Below, piece after piece: positions 33,701 to 45,012 of a stretch of 64,000 bases of DNA (positions are counted from its first letter, which is position 1; every line of letters starts with the position of its first letter). Both the position numbers and the translations under genes were made by a program. Under the pieces are notes generated by a model. That model saw only the letters and a list, made by a program, of their open reading frames with translations. It made no database searches and was not told the DNA's origin. The stretch is from Monosporascus cannonballus. Lineage: Eukaryota; Ascomycota; Sordariomycetes; Xylariales. The stretch spans positions 434,001-498,000 of the forward strand of contig QJNS01000003.1 of the NCBI GenBank assembly GCA_004154925.1, given 5' to 3'.

Positions 33701-36700
33701 TAAAAAAATTAAAAGCTTTATAAAAAAGCATATAATTAAATTTAAAAAAAAGATATATTTAATTTTGTAATTTCCTTATTAAACATTTAATTTTTATGGT
33801 ATTAAAAATTAAGGATAATAAATAAAAAATTAATAAAAACGGAAATTTTATTTACCGAAAAATAATTAATTATAAATAATTAAATAATATTATAATTAAA
33901 AATAAATATTTTTTAATTTTAATAAATACCTTAAAGGAAAATGCCAGCAAAGCTAAATAATTTATAGCATTTAATTTTTGTAATGGTTATTACCGTATCA
34001 AAATAACTAAAGGAAAAAAATGGAAAATAATATTTAGGATAATATATGGATTTTACGAATATAAAGTAATACCTATAGGATTTATTAACGCTTCCGCCAG
34101 TTTCCAAAGTTTAGTAATAATTATTTTCCGATAATTTTTAGATAAATTCGTATTTGTCTATCTCGACGATATCCTTATTTATTCCGAAACCTTAAAAAAA
34201 TATAAAAAATATATCATTTAAGTACTTAAAATTCTGAACGAAATTAATATTCGAATTAACTTTATTAAAAGCATATAACATATCCAGAAATTGAAATTTT
34301 TGGGATTTATTTTTATACCAGAATAAATTTAAATTTAACGTTCCAAATTAGAAGTAATTAAGGATTAACTTATCCTTAATTAGGCGACCGTTATAAATAT
34401 CCGATAAATTTTAAGATTTACGGATTACGTACGCAATTTAATTAAGGGATATAAAAATATAATTAAGCTTTTAACAAAACTTATTATTAAGGAATACGTT
34501 AACAAAAAATTCGAATTTTTAAAAAAAACAAAAAAAACGTTTCGGGAATTAAAAGAAGTAATTATTAACGGATTTATCGTAAGGATGCTAAATCCAGATA
34601 AAACGAAACGATTAAAAATAAATATTTTAAAGTATGCCTTAGGCGTAATTTTAGAATAATAAGAAAATAACGGCAAATAATACTTAATAGCATATTATTT
34701 TAAAGTATTCCGAAATACAGAATTTAAATATTAAATTTACGACAAAAAGTTATTGGCAATTATTAATATTTTTAAGAAATAGGAATTTTATTTAACGGAA
34801 TAAAAATTTTTTTCGATATTTATTTTGATTACAAAAGTTTTACGCGATTTATGAAAACCTAAAAATTAAATAAACGATATAAAAGATAATAAATTTTTTT
34901 GTCCAAATTTAATTTTAAAATATATTATATTAAAGGAAAAAAAAATTTAAACGAATATTTTTAATCATAAAAAAGATTACGATTCCAAAATTCCCAAAAA
35001 ATTATATAAATATTATAATATAATAAGGATAAAATTATATCTTTATGTAAAATAATAAAAAAATTAATTACCGAATTCTTAATACGGTTCCGGAATTTTT
35101 ACGATACAAAAAAATAAAAGGAAATTTAGTAACTAAAAAAATAACTTAAAGATTAGTTATTATGTTATGGTAAAATTTATATTCCTAAGGATTAACAAAA
35201 ATAATTCGTAAAGGAATTTTATAAGAACTTATTGTATAAATATTAAAATTTTTTAAAATTATTTAACAGTTACAAAAAAAATACAATTTTCTTAAGTTAT
35301 GCCGTATAATTAAAATAATTATTAAAAATTATAACGTTTATAATAAAACTAAGGTAATACGTTATAAGCCTTACGGGTTATTGTAATTTACCGATATTTT
35401 TAATAAAATATGGAATATTATAACTTAAGATTTTATTATTAATTTATTTTTATTTAAAGATTTAGTTATTAGAATTAAATATAACGGAATATGGGTAATT
35501 ATTAATAGATTTATTAAATATGGGTATTTTTTATTTTTTAAAAAAATATAACGGCAAAATAATTGGTTTACGTTTTTATCAAATAATACCTTAACAAATA
35601 TAGGATATTTAAAAAAATCGTTTTAAATCGAAATACATTATTTATTTTAAAATTCGGTATTAATTTTTTTAAATAAATTAATATTAAATTTAAATTTTCG
35701 ATAACGTATTATCTTTAAACAGATAACTAAACCGAAAAATTAAATTAAACCTTAAAATAATATTTGCGAAATTATGTTAATTATTAGCAAAATAATTAAG
35801 TAAAATTTTTATTATTAATACAAATTATTTATAATATATTAATTAATAAAAATATAAGCGTATTTCCTTATATAACTATATATAGATATAATATAAAAAT
35901 AAAACGATTTAAATAATTACTTAATAAAATATTAAAGATTATTATAATTACCTTAAAAATAAAAATATTAACTATAAAAATTAAAACGATTTAAGTTTAT
36001 TTTTAAAATAAATTACGATTTTTTTAACGACAGATAATCCAGTATTATAATAAGAAAAAAATTAAAAAATTAATTTTAGCAAAAGAAAATAAAATTTACC
36101 TATTATGCCAAAGATAAAACGTAATTTTAAATATTTTATAAATTAAAATAAAAAAATTTAATAATAAATTTAATTTTAAAAAATTTGGACCATTTAAAAT
36201 TAACGAAATTATTTCCAAAATTAACTATAAATTATTATTATCTAAAAATATAAAAATATACCTTATTTTCCATATTTTTTTATTTAAATTAATATTTAAA
36301 AACGTCCCGTTAAAAATAAATTTAAAATTCGAAAAAGATTTTGATAAATATAAAATTAAACGAATATTAAATTTTAAAATAATTAAAAATAAAATCCAAT
36401 ATTTAATTAAATAAGAAAAGTACTTACATAAAAAAATACATAAGAATTATTTAACTATTTAACGAATATAATGGATTTAATTAAAATGTTTTACTGCCAA
36501 AATCCTGACTAACCGTTTCCAATACGGCTAAGGTTATAGGCAATAATAATCCTTTATTTAAATTAACCTTTACGACGCTTTAATCGAAAGAAATAAATAC
36601 TTTTATTAACGTATTTAACTTTGAAATAAGTTATATTTGCTTTTTTTTTACGATCCTTTTTTATATCCATTTTTTTTCGTTTTTTTAATTTATTTATGTT

Positions 36701-37164
36701 TTTAAATTTTCTTTAAATAAATAACACCTTTTTAAAATATAATTATTTAAATTAACGATTTAACCGAATAATGTAATTAAATAATTCTTGGAGCTGTTAA
36801 ATAACTAAACGTTTTTTTCGATTTATCCGAAGTTTTTCGGCCCGGATATTTTTAAGCGATAAAAACAAAATATAATTTTTATTACAAAATTAAATATTGG
36901 CCGCCAAATAATTTTAATAACTTTTTCAACCTTTTAATATTTTACAAATTTTTTTTTTGAAATAACGCGTATATGGCATAATTTCGAAATTAAATTAAAA
37001 AATCGATTTAATTAATTCGTAACGATTTTCAGTAAAAGATTTAATACGTTTTCGAAGTTTATCCGACATAATTAAATATAATGCTATAATATAAAGAAAG
37101 AAAAAACATTAAGGACTTACTTTTTTTATCTTTGGGGATAAAGATTTTGGAAAAAAGGGAATAA

Positions 37165-37595
37165 TATTACGTTCAAAAGTGATTCCACTAGGCCCAAAGG
37201 AGGCCCAGGAAATTGGAAACGTTCGGGATCTCCATTTTCCATCGGATAAACCTCGGGTCTCTGTTAATTTCCAGAGATACCAGGAGATTCGTGGACGATA
37301 AATACCATAGTTTTTCGAGATCCCCAGAAACTATGAAAAACATAAAGAATAAGAAAGATATATAAGGTTTGGGTTTTTTATATAAATAGTTACTTACTTA
37401 GTTTTTCGTTTCTTAATTATTAATTTAAGTTTTTAACTAAAGGTAATTATACCGTTCTTTAATTAAAAGAAAAATACTTTGAAATCTCCTTAATAAATAT
37501 ACTAAATTATTTTTCGCCTTATTGTTATTTGCAAATTAAGACCCTTTTCGGATGCTGCTTATATCTCCAGGTGGATGTATGACAGGTTCGTTACA
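37165..37595 (+). repeat. TE1 3' LTR
   Basis: This is 431 bp, TATTACGTTC..TTCGTTACA. The start is G-to-A mutated relative to the 5' LTR, the end keeps CA. The two copies differ mostly by transitions. Confidence 0.93.
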
Positions 37596-38802
37596 ATTAA
37601 GGCCTTTAGCCCGTAATATAACCCCTTTTTCTAAATCCAATCCTCGCTTTTTCCCGTTACGTAACAAACGTTTACTTATAGCACCCTTTTAGGGACCTTG
37701 TTCCAAGGCGGCAATATTCGCAACTTCTAATCCGAGGGGTCCTTCGACGGTTACGGGGAGATTACGCCGCGTACTTTACGCCCGTACGTTTCTGGCATAT
37801 TACGCGTTATTAACTTTATATCTTTGCGTTATTTTCTCTAAGGTTTTTTTTCTGCCAGTTTTTTTAACGTTTCGTAAACGTCGAGCTTATCTAGGTTTTC
37901 CTAAGTTTTATCGAACGCTTCCGCGGTTATTTTTTATCGTTTAAATAACGACGGAACTTTTAAGGCCTTATTAATGTTAATATGTCGGACGGCGACTTTT
38001 TTCCCTTTAGGATAATTTTTCCAAAAATACCCCGTTTTGCCATATTTTAAATAACGTTTTTCCGTTCGCCAGCGGTATTTACGTTAATAATTAACGGTTA
38101 ACGTATCGATTTTTATATTTTCCATAATATTATTTTTCGATTAGAAAATTATTACGTACGAACGTACCGGGGTAAAAGCCGTTAAGAATAATATTTCCGA
38201 ACGGCGAAAAAGTTATATAAATTTTTTTTAAATATTAAGTTATTTTTCATAATTTAATTATTTTTTTATTTTGGCGTTAAAATTTAAAATTAATAAGAAA
38301 ATTTTGGTTTTATCCGGTTATTTATTTTTTTTGGCTTAATAAAAAGTATTTTCGAATATAGGAACGTATTCGGATATTATTTAAATATTACGTTAATATA
38401 ATTTAATTAAATATTAATTAATTTTTTATTTTTTATTAGGTTTTTTTTAAAATAACGGCAATATAATTTAAAAAAGTTTAGGAATTTAACTTTTTTAAGG
38501 CTTTTTGCATATATAGCAAAAACGTCGATTTTTAAAATTAATAATTAAAAGTTCCCTAAATATAAAAAGGTTGCGTACGATTATCGCCGATCGCCTTTCC
38601 GTTAACGAATAATTTCCTGTTTATTTTAAATTTCCAGGCGTTATGGTCCTTACGGCCTTATAACTTACGAACGGTTCATAAAACTTAACGGCGCAGTTCC
38701 TCGGTATTCATAGCGAATAAATTACGTACGAATAGCAGGTGCGTAACGTTAACGTACTTCTTACAGTAACGGACCGTTTGCGAAAAAGGAGATTTCTCAA
38801 TA

Positions 38803-38969
38803 TGTAAGGGGTTGCATACGTAATAACTAAAGGTATGGGCCATAATAAATCTATTAAGAAATCTAGGGAACAGCTAAGAAGATACGTGGGAGCAGCTAGT
38901 TATATATATACGAAAGCCACGGGATTAGCGTTACGCTAATCCCTCCACTAGGGCCCTTGGCCCGTAACA
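38803..38969 (-). repeat. TE2 LTR, intact copy (5' LTR)
   Basis: This is 167 bp with a 10-bp perfect stem GGGATTAGCG-TTA-CGCTAATCCC at 38921-38943. The other copy has the stem GGGATTAACG-TTA-CGTTAATCCC at 30336-30358. Composition is less AT-rich than the element interior. Confidence 0.9.
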
Positions 38970-41900
38970 GTAATTATTTTTTAAGATTTTTTAATGATTT
39001 GATATAAACCGATATATTTAGAATTAAGTTTTTTATTAGGTTGTTTTATTTAAATGTTTTTTATGGCGAAAAAAAGTATTTCCTTTTTTTCGAAAATTAA
39101 TATTTTTAATTTATTCTGGTTGTAATATTTATTTATTTGTTTTCGTACGAATTTTAATTTTATCTTTATTTTTTTTTGCAGTTATCGTAATTGTTTTAAC
39201 GTAAGGATTATTTTAATATTAATTGAACTATCGTTACGTATTTATTTGTAAATATTTTGAAATAAAATTAAAATTTGCGTTCGTAGGTATTATTTTAATA
39301 CTTTCGTAATAGCTGGTATTATAGGCTAATTATATAATCGGTAATTTTTTAACTTAGTTATTTTATTTATAATTAATATAATATCGTAAGTAAATTTTTA
39401 AGGTTTAATTCGTTTTATTTATTTATTTATTTATTCAAGGTTTAAATATATTAAATAATTTATAATTTAGGCCGATTTGTGCCATAAAACTTTGCCAAAA
39501 TTTAAATGCGAAAATTAATCCTTTATTTAACATGATTTTTATTAATAATTTATATATATTAAAAATATATGTGAAAAAAATATATACCAGTTATTTAGCG
39601 TTTATGTTTTTATAATATGGTAAAAAATAGGAAAATTTCGTAAATCGATCAACGATTACGAAAATGCTATCGTAATGTATTTCTGTAATTAAATCTTTTA
39701 ATATAAATAATTTACTAATAAAATCGAATATAATTAAATATTATGGTTGTTTTATAATTGGTAATAGCTATAACTTTTCGTATAACTTATATCGTCGAAT
39801 CTTTATTTTGGAACAAATATTATATTATTATATAATTTTTTATACCGTTAATTTTATTATAAAAATGAATATATACGTTAAAATCGTTTTAAGGTTTTAT
39901 AGATCCCTAAATATCCGTATAATTAATATTTATATATTTTTCGTACCAAAATTTTCTGATAGTTTTTTAAAATTTGCATTTTATCAGTTTTTTGATTTTT
40001 TGGGAAACCGTTATTATATTGCTAAATTTTTTAATATATATTTTAAAATGCTGCCCGAATTATTATAAACTGTTATAAGCGTAAACTTTTTTTATAATAA
40101 TATCAAAAATTTTATAATTAATTTTAACTAATTGTTTTCGAAATTTGGTCGCTTATTTAAAGTATTTACTTTATTATTTTTTATTTTTTTTATGGATAAT
40201 AACGAAATCGAAATTCGCTAATTTTTTCGCATAGCGAAATTATTATCCTATAAATTCCTTAATCGTAATAAATCGGGTAAAATTTTGATAATTGGTATAA
40301 ATCTTAACCTGGTATAAACTTCCTTTTAAAAAGTACTTAAATTCCCAAAATACCATAATAATAGCCATAAATTCTTTATTTAGAATACCGTAATTAAATT
40401 TAGCTTTTTTTACCTTATACGAAAAAAATATAATAAGGTATAACTTACCTTAATTATTTCGCTATTTGATTATTACGTTTACTACGTAATTCGAAATATC
40501 GGTTTTTAAATTAACGGAGCGGTTTAAATTGTACATAATTAATATTAATTCGCTAGTAATCGTATTTTTAATATCTTGAAATATTTTTCCGTATTTAATA
40601 TCTATTTGAAATTTCTTTTCGTAAAATTCGTTAAAGGTATTATTATTTTATTAAAGTTTCAAATAAATTTCCTATAATAATTAACGAATTTAAGAAATAC
40701 TTATATTTCTTTAATTGTTATTAACGTTTGTTATTTTATAATTACAGTAATTTTCTTAGGATTTATTTTAATATATCCTAAAATAATAATATATTCCAGA
40801 TATTCTATTTCCTGCTTATAAAACTGACTTTTTTTTACGTTAACAAATAACTTTGGGTTTTGTAAAATTTAAAAAACTTTATAAACGTATTTTACGTATA
40901 TTCTTTCCGTTTTTGAAAAAATAAAAATATTATCGAGATAGCAAATAACGAAAATATCGAGGTATTTTCGTAATACGTAATTAATTATTCGCTGGAAGGT
41001 TATTAGCACGTTTGTAAATCTTATTAATATAATTAAATATTTAAATAGTCCGTATTTCGTTCTAAAGGTTATTTTTTATTCGTATTTTTTTTTAATTTTG
41101 ATAAAGTTATATTCATTTTTAAAATTGAATGCTATAAATTATTTAGTTCCGTAAAATTAGTTTTTTATTTCCGTAATTAAAGGTAATAATATTTAATTTT
41201 TAATAATAATATTGTTTAATTGTGGATAATTAATTACAAATTGCAATTTTCCGTTTTTTTAGATATAAAGAATATCGGATATGTTATTAATAATTTTGAA
41301 AGTCGAATTTATCTTTTTTATAGCCGATTTTTAGGTATTTTCTAAAAGTACGTAATTCGTCTTTGTTAAAATTATAAATAAAGTAAAACTTTATGGAAAA
41401 TCCTTTTTAAAAATTATTTTGTAATTTTATTCGTTATGTTCTAATAACTTTGTATCGAGCTCCTTCCTAAAGAGCTGCTTATATCTATAATACTGTAATA
41501 ATATATTAATTAAATTTTGTAATTTTTGAGATTATTGTTTTTATTTTAGATCGTTATTTAATTGCTTTAATTTCGTTTTAATATAGCAATAATACGTTAC
41601 ATGTTTTTTTTGATACCCGTTTTTTTATAATTTATTTTTTTAGGTAATAAGGTTTTCGTTATATTCTTATATTTATATTTATCGTTATTATCGATTAAAT
41701 ATTAACGTTTCAATATTTCCTTTTTTTGTTTATTAATAAAGAATAAAACGAACTTTACCTAGCCAGTTTTACCGTTAATCAAAATTCCGTACTGGCGTAT
41801 CTATAATAGTCCTAAGATTATATCGTAATTTCTAAGTAAAATAATATCGAAATTAATTATTTAATATTATCTTTGAATAAAGATTTCGAAATAATTAATT

Positions 41901-43988
41901 TTACGTATAATCTTTCCGTTATCGTAAGCGAATTCTTAACTTTCGGTATTTATCGTTATATAAGGTTTTTTTAATATTTCTATAATAATTTAAATTTATT
42001 AATTATATCCGATATAATATAATTCCCGCCTAAAGCTCCGTAATCCACTATTATGATATACCAGTACGTTTTAATTTGTATATTTAAAATAATAAAATCG
42101 TTGACGTTTTTTATTATCGCGTTTAAAGCTTTTTTCGGAAATTCCTTTTAATTTTTTTAAATTTCGTTATTTTGCAGTTTTTTTATAAATAATATTTTTC
42201 TTTTAATTTCTATTCGAATTTATCGAACCTTATTTGTATTTCTTTATTTAGCGCATTAAGCTGTTATATTTATTGTTATTGCCGGCGTATTATTCTTTTA
42301 GGCCGTATTAATTACTCTTAATTTTTTTATAATATCTTTCCTTAATAAATAAATTATTTTTTCATGTTTACCATTATATCCCATTATATGTCGTCTTAAT
42401 TATCATTCCAAAGCTTTATTATAAACTAATATATTTTTCCTTAATAACCTTTTTTTATAAGTGTTTATAATAAATATTAATTAAAAATAAAAATCCGTAA
42501 TAGCGTTTTAATAATACTTTTTAACCGTACGGTAAATTAATTTTTTTCCGTTTAATAATTATATTATCTATAATAATAAAAAGTTTTTCTTTCGGGCTAG
42601 CTTTTTACTTTGGCTAATTATTAGATATTTCCTAGGGCTATAAATCAAAAATATTAATACCATTATTTATTATTTTTATTATTTCCGGTACGGTTTGGGA
42701 AATCGAATCTTTTATAATAAATATAGGTAATTCGTTTATAAATATATTACTTTTATTTTTCGTAATCGGGATATTTTCGTTATCGACAATATATAACATA
42801 CATTTTGCCGTATCGATTAAAAGTTCCGTAACAAACTTTTTTTATCTAGTTTTAATATTTGCGTAATTATGCTTATAATACTTATTAAGTTAACTTTTTG
42901 TCTTTTCGCATTTTTCGTCGAATTTTTTATCGTTATAATCTTTATCGGACCTTTTACGGTAAGCCTAATATATATTTGGCCTAGATTATATTATTAACTT
43001 TACTATCGTTTTCTTAATTATTTCTAAATTATCCTTTTAATATAAGGGTTTAATTATCCTATCTTAATTTTTTGGCTTTCTTATATTTATAAGCTTTATA
43101 TCCTATTTTGCCATAGTTAAAGCAACTAATCTGGTTCCAGTTTTATCGGTAGGTAACGCCGAATTCCATAAATCCTAACGCCGTTCCGTAAAAAATAAAA
43201 AGTAAGTTTCGTTTTTTCCTTTAATTAAACTTATTATATCTCGAACATAAAATATATTATCTTTTATTCTTTTATTATTTCTTAAATTATCGATTATCAA
43301 TCTAATTTATTTTTATAATATACCGATTTAAGGTAATTAATTATTTAATCCGAATAATCTTATTTTTTATATTATTTTTTAACCTTTTATAAAATATATC
43401 AATAAAGGTATCGGCTTCGTTATCTTTTTATTTTGCCTTAATTGCAAAGTTTTTAAAAATTACCGCATATTTAAATGTAAATTTCTTTATTTAAATTACA
43501 AAAGTTATTAAGCTGTAAATTATTTTTTATCCGGATTGCCGAAATTATCGTATACTTTATTTTCGAAATTGGTATAAAATAAAAAACTTTTATTAATAAA
43601 ATCTTCCTTATCCAACTTTCTTATTTTCAGGAAATTTTTCATAATAAGTTCAAACCAATTAATAACGTTTTCCGTTAAATATACTTTTATTATTAAAATC
43701 TGATCCGCCGGGTCGCTAAGGTATAAAAAACAAAAATAAATTCATATTTAAATCAAAAAGATTTAAGGGTTGCCCTTTTTATCGTAAAGCTCCGGTTTCC
43801 TAGGCTTTATACGGGCGAAAAAAAGCTTAGGTAAGTAACGTAGCCCTAATTTATCGGATTTTTCTTTTTAGTTCCCGAATTCGCACTTAAAGTTATTAAA
43901 TAAAGATTTTTAAAACGCTAATCGATATTTTAACAATATTAAATATTATTCAAAATTTGATAATATTACTGAACAAAAGCTTATAACG

Positions 43989-44361
43989 TATAACGGCTAA
44001 GTAATTTAACCAATTATTAAACTTTAATCGTACGGGTTTATATGAATAGGAATATCGTGGAAATCTGAATAATAAATATAATAACGTATTACGTTTCGTA
44101 ATACCAAAAATACTTTAAATAACGATATTATATTATAAACTAAAGTTATTTAAATTATGGAAATAATAAACGTATATACCCTTTTCCATTTTAGCTTGAT
44201 TACTTATAATTACACCGCTGGTAATAATTATAATTGCTTATAATCTCCTTTAATCACTTCTAATCACTGGCTTAGCAGTGATCACCGTTACGTGACTTAT
44301 GGTGGTCCGTATGATTCTTGTTTGACCGTTTCTTGAGGCCGAAGCTTGTTGGGTCGTAATA
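43989..44361 (-). repeat. TE3 LTR, right copy (5' LTR)
   Basis: This is 373 bp, paired with 28907-29276. Its 5' end in minus orientation abuts a leader (43988 downward) shared with TE4 and TE5. Confidence 0.9.
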
Positions 44362-44453
44362 TAATACACTCACTTCTTGGAATCTGCTTTACGACTGGTC
44401 GGAGATCACCTCACCCAGCTCACAGCTGTCTATTATCTTACAGTACCTCCGAA

Positions 44454-44524
44454 ACTTCTAATAGGATTCGAACCCATATTTTCAGATATTATAACTTAAC
44501 GTTATACTATTAAATTATAGAAGC
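44454..44524 (-). tRNA. tRNA-like sequence, probably a RIP-decayed pseudo-tRNA
   Basis: On the minus strand 71 nt fold like a tRNA: acceptor arms GCTTCTA and TAGAAGT pair (one wobble), the T-arm is ATGGG-TTCGAAT-CCTAT, and a D-arm-like ATTTAATAGTATAAC is present. The anticodon stem pairs poorly (TTAAG/ATCTG); the loop TTATAAT would place ATA as anticodon, which may be decayed from a G-containing one. It is 2 bp from the end of the TE6 LTR. Confidence 0.4.
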
Positions 44525-44526
44525 TT

Positions 44527-44627
44527 TGTTAGAAAGTTTCCTTATTAACCTTACTTTTAAGGTCGTTTAAAAATAAAGATATAAAAACGATAAAGGAAGA
44601 AATAATAAAAAGAGAACGAGAGTAACA
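44527..44627 (-). repeat. TE6 (copia) 3' LTR, 101 bp
   Basis: It is bounded by TGTTAG and GTAACA in plus orientation. On the minus strand it begins TGTTACTCTCGTTCTC, directly continuing the TE6 internal sequence found beyond TE4 at 51372. Its TAACA end is also the TE4 target duplication. The partner 5' LTR is not in view, so the ends rest on the terminal repeats and the position. Confidence 0.6.
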
Positions 44628-45012
44628 TGTGACGGCTAAGCGGTTTAACCAATTATTAAACCTTAAGTTGACGGGTTTATGTTAGCAGAAATATCGTAGG
44701 AATATAAGCAATAAATATAATAACGTATTACATCTTTTAATATCGGAAATACCTTATTACAAATAATTAATATTACTAAGTATTATAAACTGAAAATATT
44801 TAAATTATGGAATTATTAAATATATATATATATATATATATTAATTTAATTATTCGTAATTATGTTATTAATAATAATTACGATTACTTAAGATTACTTT
44901 TAATCATTAATAATTATTAACTTAGTAATAATTACCGTTACGTAACTTAATAAGTGGCCCGTATGCTCTTGCCTAACCATTTCTTGAAACCGGAACTTGT
45001 CGGGTCGTAATA
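44628..45012 (-). repeat. TE4 LTR, left copy (3' LTR)
   Basis: It begins TGTGACGGCTAAG, ends GGGTCGTAATA and contains an expanded TA-dinucleotide run at 44820-44840. Paired with 50982-51366. Confidence 0.92.

Larger units (their letters stand above)
30367..37595 (+). mobile_element. TE1, Ty3/gypsy chromovirus, youngest of the left nest
   Basis: This is 7.2 kb with LTRs 30367-30794 and 37165-37595 and a perfect target duplication ATTAA (30362-30366, 37596-37600). It lies inside the left LTR of TE2. In plus order: gag zinc knuckle CFNYGKKGYFKNEYYF (about 32110-32158, Cys and His to Tyr), protease IINSGTKNNFI (33181, Asp to Asn), RT FVFVYLDDILIYSETL (YLDD intact at 34159-34170), RNase H YDKKLLAIINIF (about 34738), an integrase zinc region with KIYIPKD (about 35175), and chromodomain YKIKRILNFKII..IQYLIK*EKY (36345-36425, Trp to stop). 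The polypurine tract GGAAAAAAGGGA precedes the 3' LTR. Stops throughout; inactive. Confidence 0.95.
30222..38969 (-). mobile_element. TE2, short gag-only LTR element carrying TE1
   Basis: The LTRs are about 167 bp: 38803-38969 intact, and 30222-30366 plus 37601-37618 split by TE1. Ends are TGTAAGGGG..CCCGTAACA. The target duplication is ATAAT (30217-30221) versus GTAAT (38970-38974), a G-to-A difference. The matching site in TE4 (near 45960) is empty and confirms the junction. Without TE1 it is only about 1.5 kb. The minus strand shows a gag-like zinc knuckle near 38065-38010 (KYGKTGYFWKNYPKGK) and a polypurine tract AGAAAAAGGGG beside the left LTR. There are no protease, RT or integrase motifs, so it must have been mobilised in trans. 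Confidence 0.85.
28907..44361 (-). mobile_element. TE3, Ty3/gypsy chromovirus, contains TE2 and TE1
   Basis: The LTRs are 28907-29276 and 43989-44361 (TGTGACGGC.. or its decayed form TATAACGGC, ending GTAATA). The 5-bp target duplication TAATA is perfect at 28902-28906 and 44362-44366. Without the nested 8.75 kb it measures about 6.7 kb, close to TE4. It reads on the minus strand: gag zinc knuckle CFNYGKIGYK near 43135-43095 (Cys and His both to Tyr), RT motif YLDN at 40940-40929 (from YLDD), and a chromodomain near 30095-29940 readable as YEIKKIFDM..K*NGLN*YLIK*KKHPDSEN. Gene order is gag-RT-integrase-chromodomain. It is inactive. Confidence 0.93.
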
